Source: Candidatus Gastranaerophilales bacterium
GTDB taxonomy: Bacteria; Cyanobacteriota; Vampirovibrionia; Gastranaerophilales; Gastranaerophilaceae
Length of the DNA stretch: 64,000 nt
Reading direction: 5' to 3'
Assembly: GCA_944325315.1 (NCBI GenBank)
Contig: CALVAA010000002.1
Span: forward strand, 1 to 64,000
Positions 34,297 through 44,261 of this stretch are shown here, in pieces. The notes beneath the pieces are model-generated. The model saw only the letters and a list, made by a program, of their open reading frames with translations, was not told the origin of the DNA and made no database searches. A program made the translations under genes and the position numbers. Each line of letters opens with the position of its first letter. Within the stretch, counting starts at the first letter, position 1.

Positions 34297-35597
34297 AAAA
34301 CAAAGAAACAATTGGAATAATGCAGTTTGGCTGCGCAAAAAATTTAATAGATCTTGAGCTTATGCTTGGTTTGTTGACAAAAAACGGTTATAGTTACAGT
34401 CTTGATGCAGATGATAAAAAAATTAAAACCGTTATAATAAACACTTGCTCTTTTATATGTGATGCAGAAAAAGAAAGCATAAGAGCAATTATTGATATGA
34501 TTGAAAAAAGAAAAAGAATAATTCTTACAGGCTGTCTTGTACAAAAATACAAAGAAGAATTAGAAAAACTATTGCCCGAGGTGACAAATTATATAGGCAC
34601 TTCCAACTATGACAAAATAATTGAAGCAATTGAAAACAAGAAGTATTACTGCGTTTCAAAAACACCCGAGTACAATTATAGGGAAGATGTCAAAAGAGAG
34701 CAAATAACAGTAGGCTCATCCAGCTATATTAAAATATCCGAAGGCTGTTATTACAATTGCGGGTATTGCGTAATACCAAATTTAAGAGGAAAATACAGAT
34801 CAAGAAAAATTGAAAATATCGTCTCGGAAGCAAAAGAACTTGCTAACAAAGGTGTATCGGAAATTATTTTAATAGCTCAAGATACAACCAGCTATGGGCT
34901 GGATTTATATAAAAAACCCATGCTTTCAACTTTACTTAAAGAACTAAACAAAATCAAAAATTTGAATTGGATAAGAATCATGTATATGTATCCGACAAAT
35001 TTTAATGATGAATTAATTGATACAATAGCTGTTTCGGATAAAGTTGTAAAGTATATAGATATTCCTCTTCAGCATTCACATCCAGACGTATTAAAAAGAA
35101 TGAAAAGACCAATAGCGGATTATTCTGAATTGATAAACAAAATAAGAAAAAAAATTAAAGATGTCGCAATAAGAACAACGTTTATAGTGGGTTACCCGGG
35201 AGAAAGCGAAGCGGAATTTGAACATTTATATAATTTTGTAAAGAATATTAAATTTGACAGACTTGGAGTTTTTACATATTCAAGAGAAAAAAATACTTAC
35301 GCATACTCCCTTAAACCGCAAATAAAGTCTGTTATAAAGACAAAAAGAAAAAATGCAATTATGAAACTTCAACAAAAAATTTCTAAAGAAAATAATAAAA
35401 ATTGCAAAAATAAATACATTCGCTGTATAATAGAAGAAATCCATACGGATGGGCTAATTGTTGCAAGAAGCTATAAAGACGCTCCTGATATAGACGGATT
35501 AGTTTATATAAAATCAAAAGAACATTTAATACCGGGAGATATTGTAGATGCGAAAATTACCCGATTTTCAAATTATGATATGTATGGTACAGTATAA
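34293..35597 (+). CDS. rimO: Ribosomal protein uS12 methylthiotransferase
   Basis: A 434-residue radical-SAM methylthiotransferase that modifies an Asp of ribosomal protein S12. It has an N-terminal UPF0004 domain (GCAKNLIDLELMLGLL, NTCSF, GCLVQKY). The radical-SAM motif is in EGCYYNCGYCVIPNLRGKYRSR, and a C-terminal TRAM domain ends at GDIVDAKITRFSNYDMYGTV. The LID..LML and IPNLRGKYRSR strings favour RimO over MiaB. Confidence 0.92.
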   Translation: MKNKETIGIMQFGCAKNLIDLELMLGLLTKNGYSYSLDADDKKIKTVIINTCSFICDAEKESIRAIIDMIEKRKRIILTGCLVQKYKEELEKLLPEVTNYIGTSNYDKIIEAIENKKYYCVSKTPEYNYREDVKREQITVGSSSYIKISEGCYYNCGYCVIPNLRGKYRSRKIENIVSEAKELANKGVSEIILIAQDTTSYGLDLYKKPMLSTLLKELNKIKNLNWIRIMYMYPTNFNDELIDTIAVSDKVVKYIDIPLQHSHPDVLKRMKRPIADYSELINKIRKKIKDVAIRTTFIVGYPGESEAEFEHLYNFVKNIKFDRLGVFTYSREKNTYAYSLKPQIKSVIKTKRKNAIMKLQQKISKENNKNCKNKYIRCIIEEIHTDGLIVARSYKDAPDIDGLVYIKSKEHLIPGDIVDAKITRFSNYDMYGTV

Positions 35598-35647
35598 CAA
35601 ATAGAATAAGTAGTACATAAAAAGTACTTTGGGATTAAGGAAACTCA

Positions 35648-36040
35648 ATGTCAAACGGTGATAAAAAAACAATAAATACTACACTGGCAATTTTACCGAT
35701 AAGCTCAATTGCTCAGGCGCTGGGTGTACATCAAAGAACGCTTAGAATTTATGACAAAGAAGGAATTTTAACTCCTTCAAGGTCGCAAAAAAACAGAAGA
35801 AACTATAGTATTGACGATCTTGAAAAAGCAAAACTTGTTTTATACTTAACAAGAAATCTTGCGCTAAACTTATCAGGAGTAAAGATAATTCTTGCAATGC
35901 TTGAGATGAACAAGGTTAAGCCGAGTGATTACATTAAATATATAGAAAAAATTGCAAAATGTGCCGGTATAAATACTCAAAAACAGGAAAGCAACATAGA
36001 AAAGACTTCTAAAAGAGGAAGAAAAGCTAAGCTTTCTTAA
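35648..36040 (+). CDS. MerR-family regulator, HspR-like
   Basis: A 130-residue protein with a winged helix (ISSIAQALGVHQRTLRIYDKEGILTP...NRRNYSIDDLEKAK) and a segment LNLSGVKIILAMLEMNK resembling the HspR form of MerR. HspR proteins repress dnaK-type heat-shock operons. No chaperone gene is nearby, so the target is unknown. It has a Lys/Arg-rich tail. Its end overlaps the 3' end of lipA on the other strand by 14 bp. Confidence 0.75.
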   Translation: MSNGDKKTINTTLAILPISSIAQALGVHQRTLRIYDKEGILTPSRSQKNRRNYSIDDLEKAKLVLYLTRNLALNLSGVKIILAMLEMNKVKPSDYIKYIEKIAKCAGINTQKQESNIEKTSKRGRKAKLS

Positions 36041-36908
36041 CTTTTTCATAGGATTCTTTAGCTTTATATGAGCTTCTTGCAAGCGGCGACACAACCGGAA
36101 GAATATTTGTATATTTTTTTATAAAATCTTTAATTTGGCTATACTCTTCAAGACTGTAGTATTTATCAACAGCAAGGTGTTCTTTTGATGGCCTTATATA
36201 CTGGCCTATGGTCAGTATATCAATCTTGATTTTTTCCAGTTTTAAAATAAGGTCTTTTATCTCATCTATTGTTTCGCCAAGCCCAAGCATAAAGCCGGTT
36301 TTAGTTATAAAGCCATTATTTTTCATGTATTTTAAAACTTCAATAGAACAGTCAAAATTTGCAAGCTGTCTTGCTTTTGGATAAAGCCTTTCGATGGTTT
36401 CAATATTATGATTAAAAACATCGGGTCTTGCATGAATTATTCTGTCAAGCGCAATTTTACTGCCCTTAAAATCAGGGGTCAGAATCTCTATTTTAACATC
36501 GTTTTTTACTTTTCTAATCTCGTCTATAGTATTTTTAAACTGAATCGAGCCGAAATCAGAGTTTTCTTTTAAATCATCTCTGGTAACAGATGTTATTACG
36601 CAATATTTTAAGCCTAATTCTAAAACCGCTTTAGCAACATTTTTAGGTTCGCTATAGTCGACATTGCGGGGAGTTTTATGCGAAATATTGCAAAAAGCGC
36701 AGTTTCTGCTGCATGTTTTACCTAAAATTAAAAAAGTAGCTGTGCCGTTTGAATAACATTCACACTTATTGGGACACCTTGCGCCGTCACAGACAGTGTT
36801 TAGGCAATTGTCTTTTAATATTTTTCTGACATTTTTGTATTCGATGTTATCTAATGGAGCAAGTTGAGTTTTTAGATAATCCGGCAATCGTGTTATTTTA
36901 TTCGTCAC
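36027..36908 (-). CDS. lipA: Lipoyl synthase
   Basis: A radical-SAM enzyme that inserts two sulfurs into octanoyl groups to make lipoate. Both cluster sites are seen: the auxiliary CxxxxCxxxxxC motif in CLNTVCDGARCPNKCEC and the radical-SAM CSRNCAFC. I chose the GTG at 36908, with a GAGG ribosome site 7 nt before it, giving 293 residues. A GTG four codons upstream is possible. It overlaps lpdA by 11 bp, consistent with joint work on lipoate-dependent complexes. Confidence 0.95.
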   Translation of the reverse strand: MTNKITRLPDYLKTQLAPLDNIEYKNVRKILKDNCLNTVCDGARCPNKCECYSNGTATFLILGKTCSRNCAFCNISHKTPRNVDYSEPKNVAKAVLELGLKYCVITSVTRDDLKENSDFGSIQFKNTIDEIRKVKNDVKIEILTPDFKGSKIALDRIIHARPDVFNHNIETIERLYPKARQLANFDCSIEVLKYMKNNGFITKTGFMLGLGETIDEIKDLILKLEKIKIDILTIGQYIRPSKEHLAVDKYYSLEEYSQIKDFIKKYTNILPVVSPLARSSYKAKESYEKVKKA

Positions 36909-38214
36909 GCAAAACCTCACAAATAATTTCCGAGTAGCTTGGATGAGGAAAAATCATATTTCTTATTTCTTCCACAGGAATATTTTTGTCAATAAATACA
37001 CCAAACAAACTTATTAAATTTGAGGCATCTTTTCCGATAACATGTGCGCCTTTAATTAAACCTTCTGAAGAAATTATCACTTTTACAAAACCTTCCGTTG
37101 ATTCATCGCACCAAGATTTTGCAATAGCACCAATTGGTATTTTTTTAATTCTGTATAGTGAACCATCCTGAATATCTTGCTCTCTGAGACCAACCGAAGC
37201 AATTTCCGGGGTTGTATAGATTACCGAAGGAACAGGTTTTTTAATAATTTTTTCATTATATAAAATTTTATTCATGACGGCTTTTGCCTGGTATTGTGCC
37301 GCATGGGCCAATAAAACTTCGCCTGCTGCATCACCGATTAAAAACAGATTATCTATATCTGTTTCATAAGAATCACGCATTTTTAGTCTAAAGCGCTCAT
37401 GACAGCCCGCAACCGTTATTTTAGGAAGAACAGGAACCCTGCCTACAGCGGATAATAAGCAATCCAGTTCTAAAATAACACCGGAATTCAGTTCAATTCT
37501 GTGATCAAAGATGTCTTTAATAAAGTCATCTTTATAAAAAGAAATTCTGTTGTTTTTTAATATTCTCTCCAATCTTTTTTGTATATCAATATCTGATGAA
37601 GGCGAAAGTTCTTTTGCCTTTTCGATTACAACTACATCTACATTTAAATTGGAAAGTATCATAGCCCATTCAAGACCAATTGCACCGCTTCCTATGATGC
37701 CTATTGTTTTTGGAAGACTTTTCATAGCATAAAAATCATCAGAATTAATAATAAATTTTCCGTCACGATGAAGGTCCTTCAACTGAACAGGCTTAGAACC
37801 CGTTGCAATAATAATATTTTTTGCTTTATACATATTGCCGCCGGAATATATTTGGACCTCTGTATCATTTATAAAAAGTTCAACTTCTCCTTTTACAAGG
37901 GTGATTTTCCTTGAAAGCATATTTTCAAGCGCATGATTAAACTTTGAAACAATATTGGTTTTTCTATCCAACATTTTTGACCATTCAAATGAAGGGGAAG
38001 AAAAAAGATTTATTCCTAATTTATCACACTCGGATATTTGTTTAAATAAAGAAGCACTGTGTATAATTGCTTTTGTCGGAACACAGCCGGTATTTAAACA
38101 AGTACCTCCAAGTATTGCTTTTTCAAACGCTATTACATTTAGACTATTTTCAATTGCTATTTGTGCCGCTTCGACACCGGCAGGCCCGAGGCCAATAATT
38201 GCTAAATCATACAT
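36898..38214 (-). CDS. lpdA: Dihydrolipoyl dehydrogenase
   Basis: A 438-residue flavoprotein disulfide reductase. It has the FAD-binding LGPAGVEAA motif, the redox pair in CLNTGCVPTKA, the NAD motif GSGAIGLEWA and the C-terminal catalytic HPSYSE. It re-oxidises dihydrolipoamide in 2-oxoacid dehydrogenase or glycine cleavage complexes. The ATG at 38214 has GGAG 7 nt upstream; an adjacent TTG is less likely. It sits between the BaiN-like gene and lipA in one minus-strand unit. Confidence 0.93.
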   Translation of the reverse strand: MYDLAIIGLGPAGVEAAQIAIENSLNVIAFEKAILGGTCLNTGCVPTKAIIHSASLFKQISECDKLGINLFSSPSFEWSKMLDRKTNIVSKFNHALENMLSRKITLVKGEVELFINDTEVQIYSGGNMYKAKNIIIATGSKPVQLKDLHRDGKFIINSDDFYAMKSLPKTIGIIGSGAIGLEWAMILSNLNVDVVVIEKAKELSPSSDIDIQKRLERILKNNRISFYKDDFIKDIFDHRIELNSGVILELDCLLSAVGRVPVLPKITVAGCHERFRLKMRDSYETDIDNLFLIGDAAGEVLLAHAAQYQAKAVMNKILYNEKIIKKPVPSVIYTTPEIASVGLREQDIQDGSLYRIKKIPIGAIAKSWCDESTEGFVKVIISSEGLIKGAHVIGKDASNLISLFGVFIDKNIPVEEIRNMIFPHPSYSEIICEVLRDE

Positions 38215-39338
38215 CAAACTACTCCATTATTTTTCTTAATTATAAAACTAACTACATCAATTGCAACAACATAAGCACTTGACCAGCAATTTTGAAGATT
38301 AAAACCGCCGCAAAAACCGTCAATATTAAGAATTTCACCGCAAAACCACAGGTTATCTGTTGTTTTTGATTTACAATTTTTATCTACAGCACATAAATCA
38401 ATTCCGCCGGCATTTACAATTTCTCCCGAGGGTGAAGCTGCTTTTACATTTAAAGTTAAAAAAGAATAACTTTTAAGGATGTTTTTTGAAGCTTCGGCTG
38501 CATTAATATCAAAATTCTTTACCGTTCTTTTAGCAAGCGCCCTTGGAATAAAACTTGAAACCAGATTCCCGATTGATTTTTTAGGATATTTTTTTGCTAA
38601 ATCCAACAATTTTTCAGATTCAAATAAATTGATTTTGATATCATAGGGGAAGGATTTAAAAGCATTTATTGAAGATATTTTAAACGCCAAAGGGCCGGAA
38701 ATTGCGTTTTTTGTGAAAATAAATTCACCGTCTAAAGATTTTACGCTCACTCCCATCGGACAATCAAAATCATTAATAATCAGCGAACAGAGAGCTTTTT
38801 TAAAAGGAATATATTTTTGTCCTGTGGATTTTATTAAATTTTCACTGTCTTTTGAACCATTCGAGACTACAATTGCATCAAAATTTTGTATATCTTTAAT
38901 TGAATTAATTCTTTTTTTAACTATTTTAATATTTTTACTTTTAAAAAGTTCGTCAAGCATCTTATTTCTTACATATTTTGCCGAATTTGAAACCGGAAAC
39001 ACTCTGTTGTCGCTTTGAGTATAGGTTTTTATGCCTATTGATGAAAAGTAGTTTATTGTATCAATGTTGGAATGTCTTGAAAAAAGCGAGTATAAAAACT
39101 TTTCACCTCTCGGATAGTTAGAAGCAAAGTCTTTAATATCGCTTATTGAATTAGTAATATTGCATCTTCCGCCGCCTGTTTTTAATAATGTTTTTAAAGG
39201 CTCGGATTTATCAAAAAGAGTGACAGTAAAAGAGTTAAATTTTCTTTCCTTAAATTCCTTTAAAATATTTAACGCACAATAAACACCGCTTGGACCGGCG
39301 CCGACTATTGCAATATTATTTTGTTTGAACCGTACCAT
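38214..39338 (-). CDS. BaiN/RdsA-like (HI0933-family) FAD oxidoreductase
   Basis: A 374-residue flavoprotein of the aminoacetone-oxidase/HI0933 family. It has VGAGPSGVYCAL near the start, the TGGGRCNITN motif, and a C-terminal VNAGGIDL with WFCGEILNIDGFCGGFNLQ. Family members reduce or oxidise diverse small molecules; the substrate here is unknown. It overlaps folK by 23 bp and lpdA by 1 bp, so it is co-translated with both. Confidence 0.85.
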   Translation of the reverse strand: MVRFKQNNIAIVGAGPSGVYCALNILKEFKERKFNSFTVTLFDKSEPLKTLLKTGGGRCNITNSISDIKDFASNYPRGEKFLYSLFSRHSNIDTINYFSSIGIKTYTQSDNRVFPVSNSAKYVRNKMLDELFKSKNIKIVKKRINSIKDIQNFDAIVVSNGSKDSENLIKSTGQKYIPFKKALCSLIINDFDCPMGVSVKSLDGEFIFTKNAISGPLAFKISSINAFKSFPYDIKINLFESEKLLDLAKKYPKKSIGNLVSSFIPRALAKRTVKNFDINAAEASKNILKSYSFLTLNVKAASPSGEIVNAGGIDLCAVDKNCKSKTTDNLWFCGEILNIDGFCGGFNLQNCWSSAYVVAIDVVSFIIKKNNGVV

Positions 39339-39825
39339 ACAAAAAAACGTCTTCCGGGTTTTCTAATTCGTCATACAATTGACTAAAAGTTTTATCAAAA
39401 ACAGGATGAACTAAATCAGGCTTTAGTTCCAACATAGGAACTAACACAAAGGCTCTTAAATGTATGAGAGGATGGGGGATTATAAGCTCTTTTCCGACAG
39501 AAAGAATTTTATCATCATACATTAAAATATCTATATCAATAGTCCTTTGCCCCCACTTTTCCGAATCTTTTCTGACTCTTCCCAGTTTATTTTCAATACT
39601 TTTTGTATAATTTAAAAGTTCAACAGGCGAAAAAGTTGTATCCAAAGCTAACACAGCATTTACAAACCAAGGCTGGTTTTTGTTTCCCCAAGGCTCAGTT
39701 TCATAAAAAGATGAAGTTTTTACAATTTTTATTTCATTTGAAATTGCAAGTAAACTAACCGCTTGCTGGATATTCGACAATCTGTCCTGCTGATTTGAAC
39801 CGAGTGATAAAAAAACCCGCGCCAT
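39316..39825 (-). CDS. folK: Hydroxymethyldihydropterin pyrophosphokinase
   Basis: A 169-residue HPPK that attaches pyrophosphate to 6-hydroxymethyl-dihydropterin, the step before folP. It has the LSLGSNQQDRLSNI loop, ETEPWGNKNQPWFVNAV and the signature QRTIDIDILMYDD. The C-terminus continues 20 residues beyond the typical end, into the start region of the next gene. Head gene of the folK-BaiN-lpdA-lipA run. Confidence 0.96.
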   Translation of the reverse strand: MARVFLSLGSNQQDRLSNIQQAVSLLAISNEIKIVKTSSFYETEPWGNKNQPWFVNAVLALDTTFSPVELLNYTKSIENKLGRVRKDSEKWGQRTIDIDILMYDDKILSVGKELIIPHPLIHLRAFVLVPMLELKPDLVHPVFDKTFSQLYDELENPEDVFLYGTVQTK

Positions 39826-39854
39826 AAATTTAACTATTCCTTTAACTTAATATA

Positions 39855-39884
39855 TTTAACATTTTATAATTCTTTTGTTATAAT
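39855..39884 (+). promoter_or_regulatory. Promoter of ftsH
   Basis: TTTAAC (39855-39860) and TATAAT (39879-39884) are spaced 18 bp, followed by a 30-nt leader with an AGAGGAG ribosome site before ATG at 39915. The match to a sigma-70 promoter is fair. Confidence 0.5.
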
Positions 39885-39914
39885 ATCAATATATATTTTT
39901 TAACAGAGGAGCTT

Positions 39915-41855
39915 ATGAATAAAAATCAATCAACCGGTATAATAGTTATTGTTGCAATAATTCTCATTGCTTTACTTTCAATTGCATTTGAAGGACCGCA
40001 AACTTCAACAAGTGAAATATCATACAGTCAATTTTTAAATAAAGTTCAAATGGGAACAATCGAAAGTGTTGTCATATCTAAAGACACACTTGTTGCAACT
40101 CCGAAAGAAAGCGGGCAAACCGGGCAAAATGATGTACAGACAACAAAAAAAACACAGCCCGAAGGTACACAAAACAATAAAGTAAGCAACCCTTTAAATA
40201 TAAACAATTTAACATCACAAAAAATTCCAAAAGTACAATTTAAAGTACAAATCCCCGAAGCAGACGATGATTTGTATGAACTTTTAAAAGAAAAAAATAT
40301 TGAAATTACGGTTGCAAAACCGCAAACAAATTCATGGTCAAATATTTTAGGCTCAATTATAATCCCAATAATATTTATAGCAATAATGATTATCCTTATT
40401 CTTAAAGGTATTCAGCAGACAGGTTCTTCGGCTTTAAATTTCGGTAAATCCAAGGCGAAAATGCTCGCTGATGATAAAATCAAAATCACCTTTAAAGATG
40501 TTGCCGGAATTGACGAAGAAAAACAAGAGCTTGAAGAAATCGTAGACTTTCTTAAAAACAGCGAAAAATACACAAAACTTGGCGCAAAAATTCCAAAAGG
40601 GGTGCTTTTGGTTGGCGCACCCGGCACAGGTAAAACATTAATGGCAAAAGCTGTTGCAGGAGAGGCAGGAGTACCGTTTTTTTCAATATCAGGTTCTGAT
40701 TTTGTTGAAATGTTTGTCGGTGTCGGCGCAAGCAGAGTTAGAGACTTGTTTGAACAAGCAAAAAAACACCAACCATGTATGATTTTTATTGATGAAATTG
40801 ATGCTGTAGGACGCCAAAGAGGTGCAGGCATGGGCGGCGGTCACGATGAACGTGAACAAACTTTAAACCAATTACTTGTTGAAATGGATGGTTTTGATGA
40901 AAACACAAATATTATCGTTATAGCAGCAACAAACAGACCGGATATCTTGGATAGCGCTCTATTAAGACCCGGCAGGTTTGACAGACAAATTTATGTGAAC
41001 GAACCTGATGTTAAAGGCAGAGAGGAAATCTTAAAAGTACATGCAAAAAACAAAAAACTGGCAAGCGATGTCGACCTTAAGGTTTTAGCTAAAAGAGTTC
41101 CGGGTTTTACCGGAGCTGATTTAAAAAATCTTTTAAATGAAGCTGCACTTTTAGCGGCAAGAAACGGTGGCGAAGTTATAACAATGGATGATATAGACAA
41201 ATCCATAGATAGAGTTATAGCAGGCATTGAAAAGAAATCAAGCGTATTAACACAAGAAGACAAAGAAAGAACAAGCTACCATGAAGCAGGACATGCTGTT
41301 ATACTAAAAATGCTTGAAGATTGCGAAGAAGTGCAAAAAATCTCAATTATTCCAAGAGGCAGAGCACTTGGCTTAACTTGGTACACTCCGAAAGACGATT
41401 CCAAACATCAGACAAAAAGGAAACTCTTAGCTCATATTACAGATCTTTTGGGAGGCAGAGTTGCAGAAGAACTTGTATATAGCGACAATATCTCAACAGG
41501 CGCTTCAAACGATATGCAAAGAGCTACAAAACTGGCAAGAAATATGGTTTCACAATGGGGAATGTCTGAAAAAATGGGCAATATGACATACGGCGAGCCG
41601 CATGAACATGTATTTATGGGAAGAGATTTTGGACAAACAAAAGACTACTCCGAGCAAGTTGCATACGAACTCGATGTTGAAGTTAAAAGAATAATTGATG
41701 AAAGATATGAGCTTGCCAAGAAAATATTAATCGAAAACAGAGACATATTAAACGAATTGGCAAATTCTCTTTTAGAACATGAAACAATTAATGCGGAAGA
41801 ATTTGATGAAATTGTAGAAAAAGTTAAACAAAGAAGGCAAGAATCACAAGCTTAA
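39915..41855 (+). CDS. ftsH: ATP-dependent zinc metalloprotease FtsH
   Basis: A 646-residue membrane AAA+ protease that degrades misassembled membrane proteins and short-lived regulators. It has TM1 at about 8-26, a periplasmic loop and TM2 at about 151-173. Walker A is GAPGTGKT (234-241), Walker B is FIDEIDAV, then the SRH arginines and zinc motif HEAGH. An unusual Gln/Thr/Asn-rich stretch (about 62-105) lies in the periplasmic domain and looks like an added disordered segment. Monocistronic, with a long hairpin after it. Confidence 0.98.
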   Translation: MNKNQSTGIIVIVAIILIALLSIAFEGPQTSTSEISYSQFLNKVQMGTIESVVISKDTLVATPKESGQTGQNDVQTTKKTQPEGTQNNKVSNPLNINNLTSQKIPKVQFKVQIPEADDDLYELLKEKNIEITVAKPQTNSWSNILGSIIIPIIFIAIMIILILKGIQQTGSSALNFGKSKAKMLADDKIKITFKDVAGIDEEKQELEEIVDFLKNSEKYTKLGAKIPKGVLLVGAPGTGKTLMAKAVAGEAGVPFFSISGSDFVEMFVGVGASRVRDLFEQAKKHQPCMIFIDEIDAVGRQRGAGMGGGHDEREQTLNQLLVEMDGFDENTNIIVIAATNRPDILDSALLRPGRFDRQIYVNEPDVKGREEILKVHAKNKKLASDVDLKVLAKRVPGFTGADLKNLLNEAALLAARNGGEVITMDDIDKSIDRVIAGIEKKSSVLTQEDKERTSYHEAGHAVILKMLEDCEEVQKISIIPRGRALGLTWYTPKDDSKHQTKRKLLAHITDLLGGRVAEELVYSDNISTGASNDMQRATKLARNMVSQWGMSEKMGNMTYGEPHEHVFMGRDFGQTKDYSEQVAYELDVEVKRIIDERYELAKKILIENRDILNELANSLLEHETINAEEFDEIVEKVKQRRQESQA

Positions 41856-41918
41856 AATATGTATTAAAATTTTGTAATAAATATTTAATTTCTTCTAAAG
41901 CAAGTATCAAAATGACCG

Positions 41919-41960
41919 ATATAGTATAAGTAAGCAAAATAGCTTTTACTTATACTATAT
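41919..41960 (+). terminator. Long hairpin after ftsH
   Basis: A 15-bp perfect arm pair (ATATAGTATAAGTAA at 41919-41933, its complement at 41946-41960) encloses a loop that itself pairs AGC/GCT. It is followed by TTATTT. It probably ends ftsH transcription, or could form a stable leader for the small gene 17 nt further on. Confidence 0.6.
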
Positions 41961-41977
41961 TTATTTAAGGATAGAAA

Positions 41978-42274
41978 ATGATAGATATCAACCAAAAAAG
42001 CATTCAAAATATTAGCCAAATTAATAATCAAAATTTGCCAAAAGAAAAAAGTCAAACAAGAGAACAAAAACAAATTTTAAGCACTTCAAATGAGGATAAA
42101 CAGGGTGCTTTAAACAATAATGAACTAAGCTTAGGGCTTGAAAAACTGGGCGAGTACAATAAAACTCAAATTTATTTTGATAAAAACAAATACAAAAATT
42201 ATACAGCATTAACAAACGAAGTTACACAAGGGTTAAGCGAGATGCTTAACAATTTAGCACAGAAAATCAATTAA
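41978..42274 (+). CDS. Small Asn/Gln-rich protein of unknown function
   Basis: A 98-residue polar protein rich in Asn, Gln and Lys, with no signal peptide. The C-terminal 40 residues (NYTALTNEVTQGLSEMLNNLAQKIN) look helical. The AAGGA ribosome site is well placed. Low-complexity N-terminal 60 residues resemble regulatory or adaptor proteins, but no family is recognised. It overlaps the convergent zinc-ribbon gene by 4 bp. Confidence 0.55.
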   Translation: MIDINQKSIQNISQINNQNLPKEKSQTREQKQILSTSNEDKQGALNNNELSLGLEKLGEYNKTQIYFDKNKYKNYTALTNEVTQGLSEMLNNLAQKIN

Positions 42275-44259
42275 TCATTCTCTAAAGGGGGTTCTATCTC
42301 CTGCTCGGGAGGGTTTTGAATTTCTTCATCCGGTACTAAAACACTATCTTTGTTTTCTTCAATCTTAGGCATTATATTTGCTTTTTGCTCATGGCTATTC
42401 TTTTCATCCAATGCTGTTTTTTCATCATATCCCGCATAGCTGTTTGCATTATCACCTTCAAACGGTTCACCGATTGTGTGAATTGTAAATTTATATGTTG
42501 GGGTTTGTTCACTCATAACATCTGCGCCAACATTTTGGCTATGGAAAGATACAACAACATCAGAGTTTGAATCAACAGAAAACATATTTGGTAAGGTTAA
42601 AGGCGTAATTTCTCCGCTCAAAGAAGTGAAAATATACTTAGACCAGCCGTCACTATAGCGAGAAAGAATAATATAGTTTGCTTTTTTGTTTGGCTTTTCT
42701 ATTAGAATATTGTAATTACTGTAATTATCAATATTTATTACCTCGATACCCTGAAAAACGGATGTAACATCACTAAAGGCAAGATTTCTTATTGAAAATA
42801 TTTTGTTATTATGTACGATTTTCGATAGAGAAAGTTTATCTGAATTATACACATATAATGTGTTGTTGATTAAATAAAGATACGAGTATTTTTGAATATT
42901 GATTTCTTGAACACGTGAAAAAGAATTATTGTATATTGTAATATTATTATTTGCATCAGGTTTTGAAATTAAAAGTTCTTCCTGTGTCAGTTTATTTTCC
43001 GAATTATATTCATAAAACTTTGAAGTTGCAATATTATATATATACACAATATCCAAATCAGTGCTTTGGGTAAAAAATACTTTTCTAAGTTGTGAAAATA
43101 TGTCACTAAAAGAACTGTTTTGAATATTCTGTTCAAAATTATCCTCAAAAATTCCATACGGATAGTCGTTTTTAAAATTTTCTTCGCTATAACTTCTTTG
43201 TTTATCTAAATAGCTCATAATTAAAGGGCGAAGCATGGATTTATTTTTAGTTTTTATAAAATATTTATATGCATTTTTAAATTCATTTTTCATCTCTTGG
43301 GTAGTTGTTGCATAAATCGAAGGGGTGAAAATAAATTTTCTGAAATCCGAATACAATACTTTTTCGACATCTTCTTTTATATTTGCATCTGTTGTTCTTA
43401 TAAAAAATTGCTCATAAGAGGCAATTTTATCCGCAAGCTTTTTTGGTGATATTTTAAGAGATAAATCAACAGAAACCGGCCCGTTGTATTGAGCTCTCAG
43501 TTTTAAGTATTCTTTTGTTTGGCTTGCGAGATATTTTGAAAAAGTTTTTTTAATATACTTATTATTTGGATACAAAATAACTTTATTATAATCCGGATAA
43601 GCGTACACAGGGGTATTATAAAATTCTTTATTTAATTTCGAAGCACAAATCTTTGAGCTTTTGTAATCCGAAATATTATCGCACTCTATAACTTCGCCTT
43701 TTTTTAAATTTGCAATTTCAATATGTGGTAATTTATCCATTTCCTTTAAATAGGCATTGAAAATTTGATTTTTTTTATCGGAGTTATCTTCAGAATATTT
43801 TAAATATAAAAGCAAGAATGAATCAACACTACTAATCAAGCTTTTCAATTCCCTAAAGCCGTCAGGTTCTTTTAAAAGAGGAATTTGCTGTGGATTTAAC
43901 AATAAATTATTATACTGTAGTACTCTTTTTTGCTGATAGTGTTTATTTAATACGAAATCCAGAACAAAAGCAAATAAAGAAATTAAAACCAGAATAAAAA
44001 CGGCAAATCTGAAAATTGGCAAATCTACAATACGATTCCGTTTAAATGTATTTAAAGTATTATTTTTTAAAAAAACAGAATCATCTTTTTTAACCGAATT
44101 TAAAACAGCTTTTGAGTCTTCTTCCTGTTTTTTATCCATTTCTTCTTTTATAATATTTTTAATTGCTATATCATCACTTGCAATTTTCGCACCACAGCGT
44201 GCGCAAAAAATATCAAATTCGCCATATTCAAAACCACATTTTGGACATTTGTTTGCCAT
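42271..44259 (-). CDS. Zinc-ribbon membrane protein of unknown function
   Basis: A 662-residue protein. I start it at the ATG at 44259 (MANKCPKCGFEYG), 2 nt before the end of the upstream gene. Residues 5-25 are a CPKC...FCARCGAK zinc ribbon in the cytoplasm. One transmembrane helix follows (about 90-110). Roughly 530 residues are outside, with many Tyr/Asn/Lys, TPLTLPN and repeated YL-rich beta-like segments. The tail is Pro/Glu-rich. It resembles zinc-ribbon receptors with large extracytoplasmic domains. The function is not known. It is directly behind the UGM-like flavoprotein gene and probably shares its transcript. Confidence 0.7.
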   Translation of the reverse strand: MANKCPKCGFEYGEFDIFCARCGAKIASDDIAIKNIIKEEMDKKQEEDSKAVLNSVKKDDSVFLKNNTLNTFKRNRIVDLPIFRFAVFILVLISLFAFVLDFVLNKHYQQKRVLQYNNLLLNPQQIPLLKEPDGFRELKSLISSVDSFLLLYLKYSEDNSDKKNQIFNAYLKEMDKLPHIEIANLKKGEVIECDNISDYKSSKICASKLNKEFYNTPVYAYPDYNKVILYPNNKYIKKTFSKYLASQTKEYLKLRAQYNGPVSVDLSLKISPKKLADKIASYEQFFIRTTDANIKEDVEKVLYSDFRKFIFTPSIYATTTQEMKNEFKNAYKYFIKTKNKSMLRPLIMSYLDKQRSYSEENFKNDYPYGIFEDNFEQNIQNSSFSDIFSQLRKVFFTQSTDLDIVYIYNIATSKFYEYNSENKLTQEELLISKPDANNNITIYNNSFSRVQEINIQKYSYLYLINNTLYVYNSDKLSLSKIVHNNKIFSIRNLAFSDVTSVFQGIEVINIDNYSNYNILIEKPNKKANYIILSRYSDGWSKYIFTSLSGEITPLTLPNMFSVDSNSDVVVSFHSQNVGADVMSEQTPTYKFTIHTIGEPFEGDNANSYAGYDEKTALDEKNSHEQKANIMPKIEENKDSVLVPDEEIQNPPEQEIEPPLEND

Positions 44260-44261
44260 AT

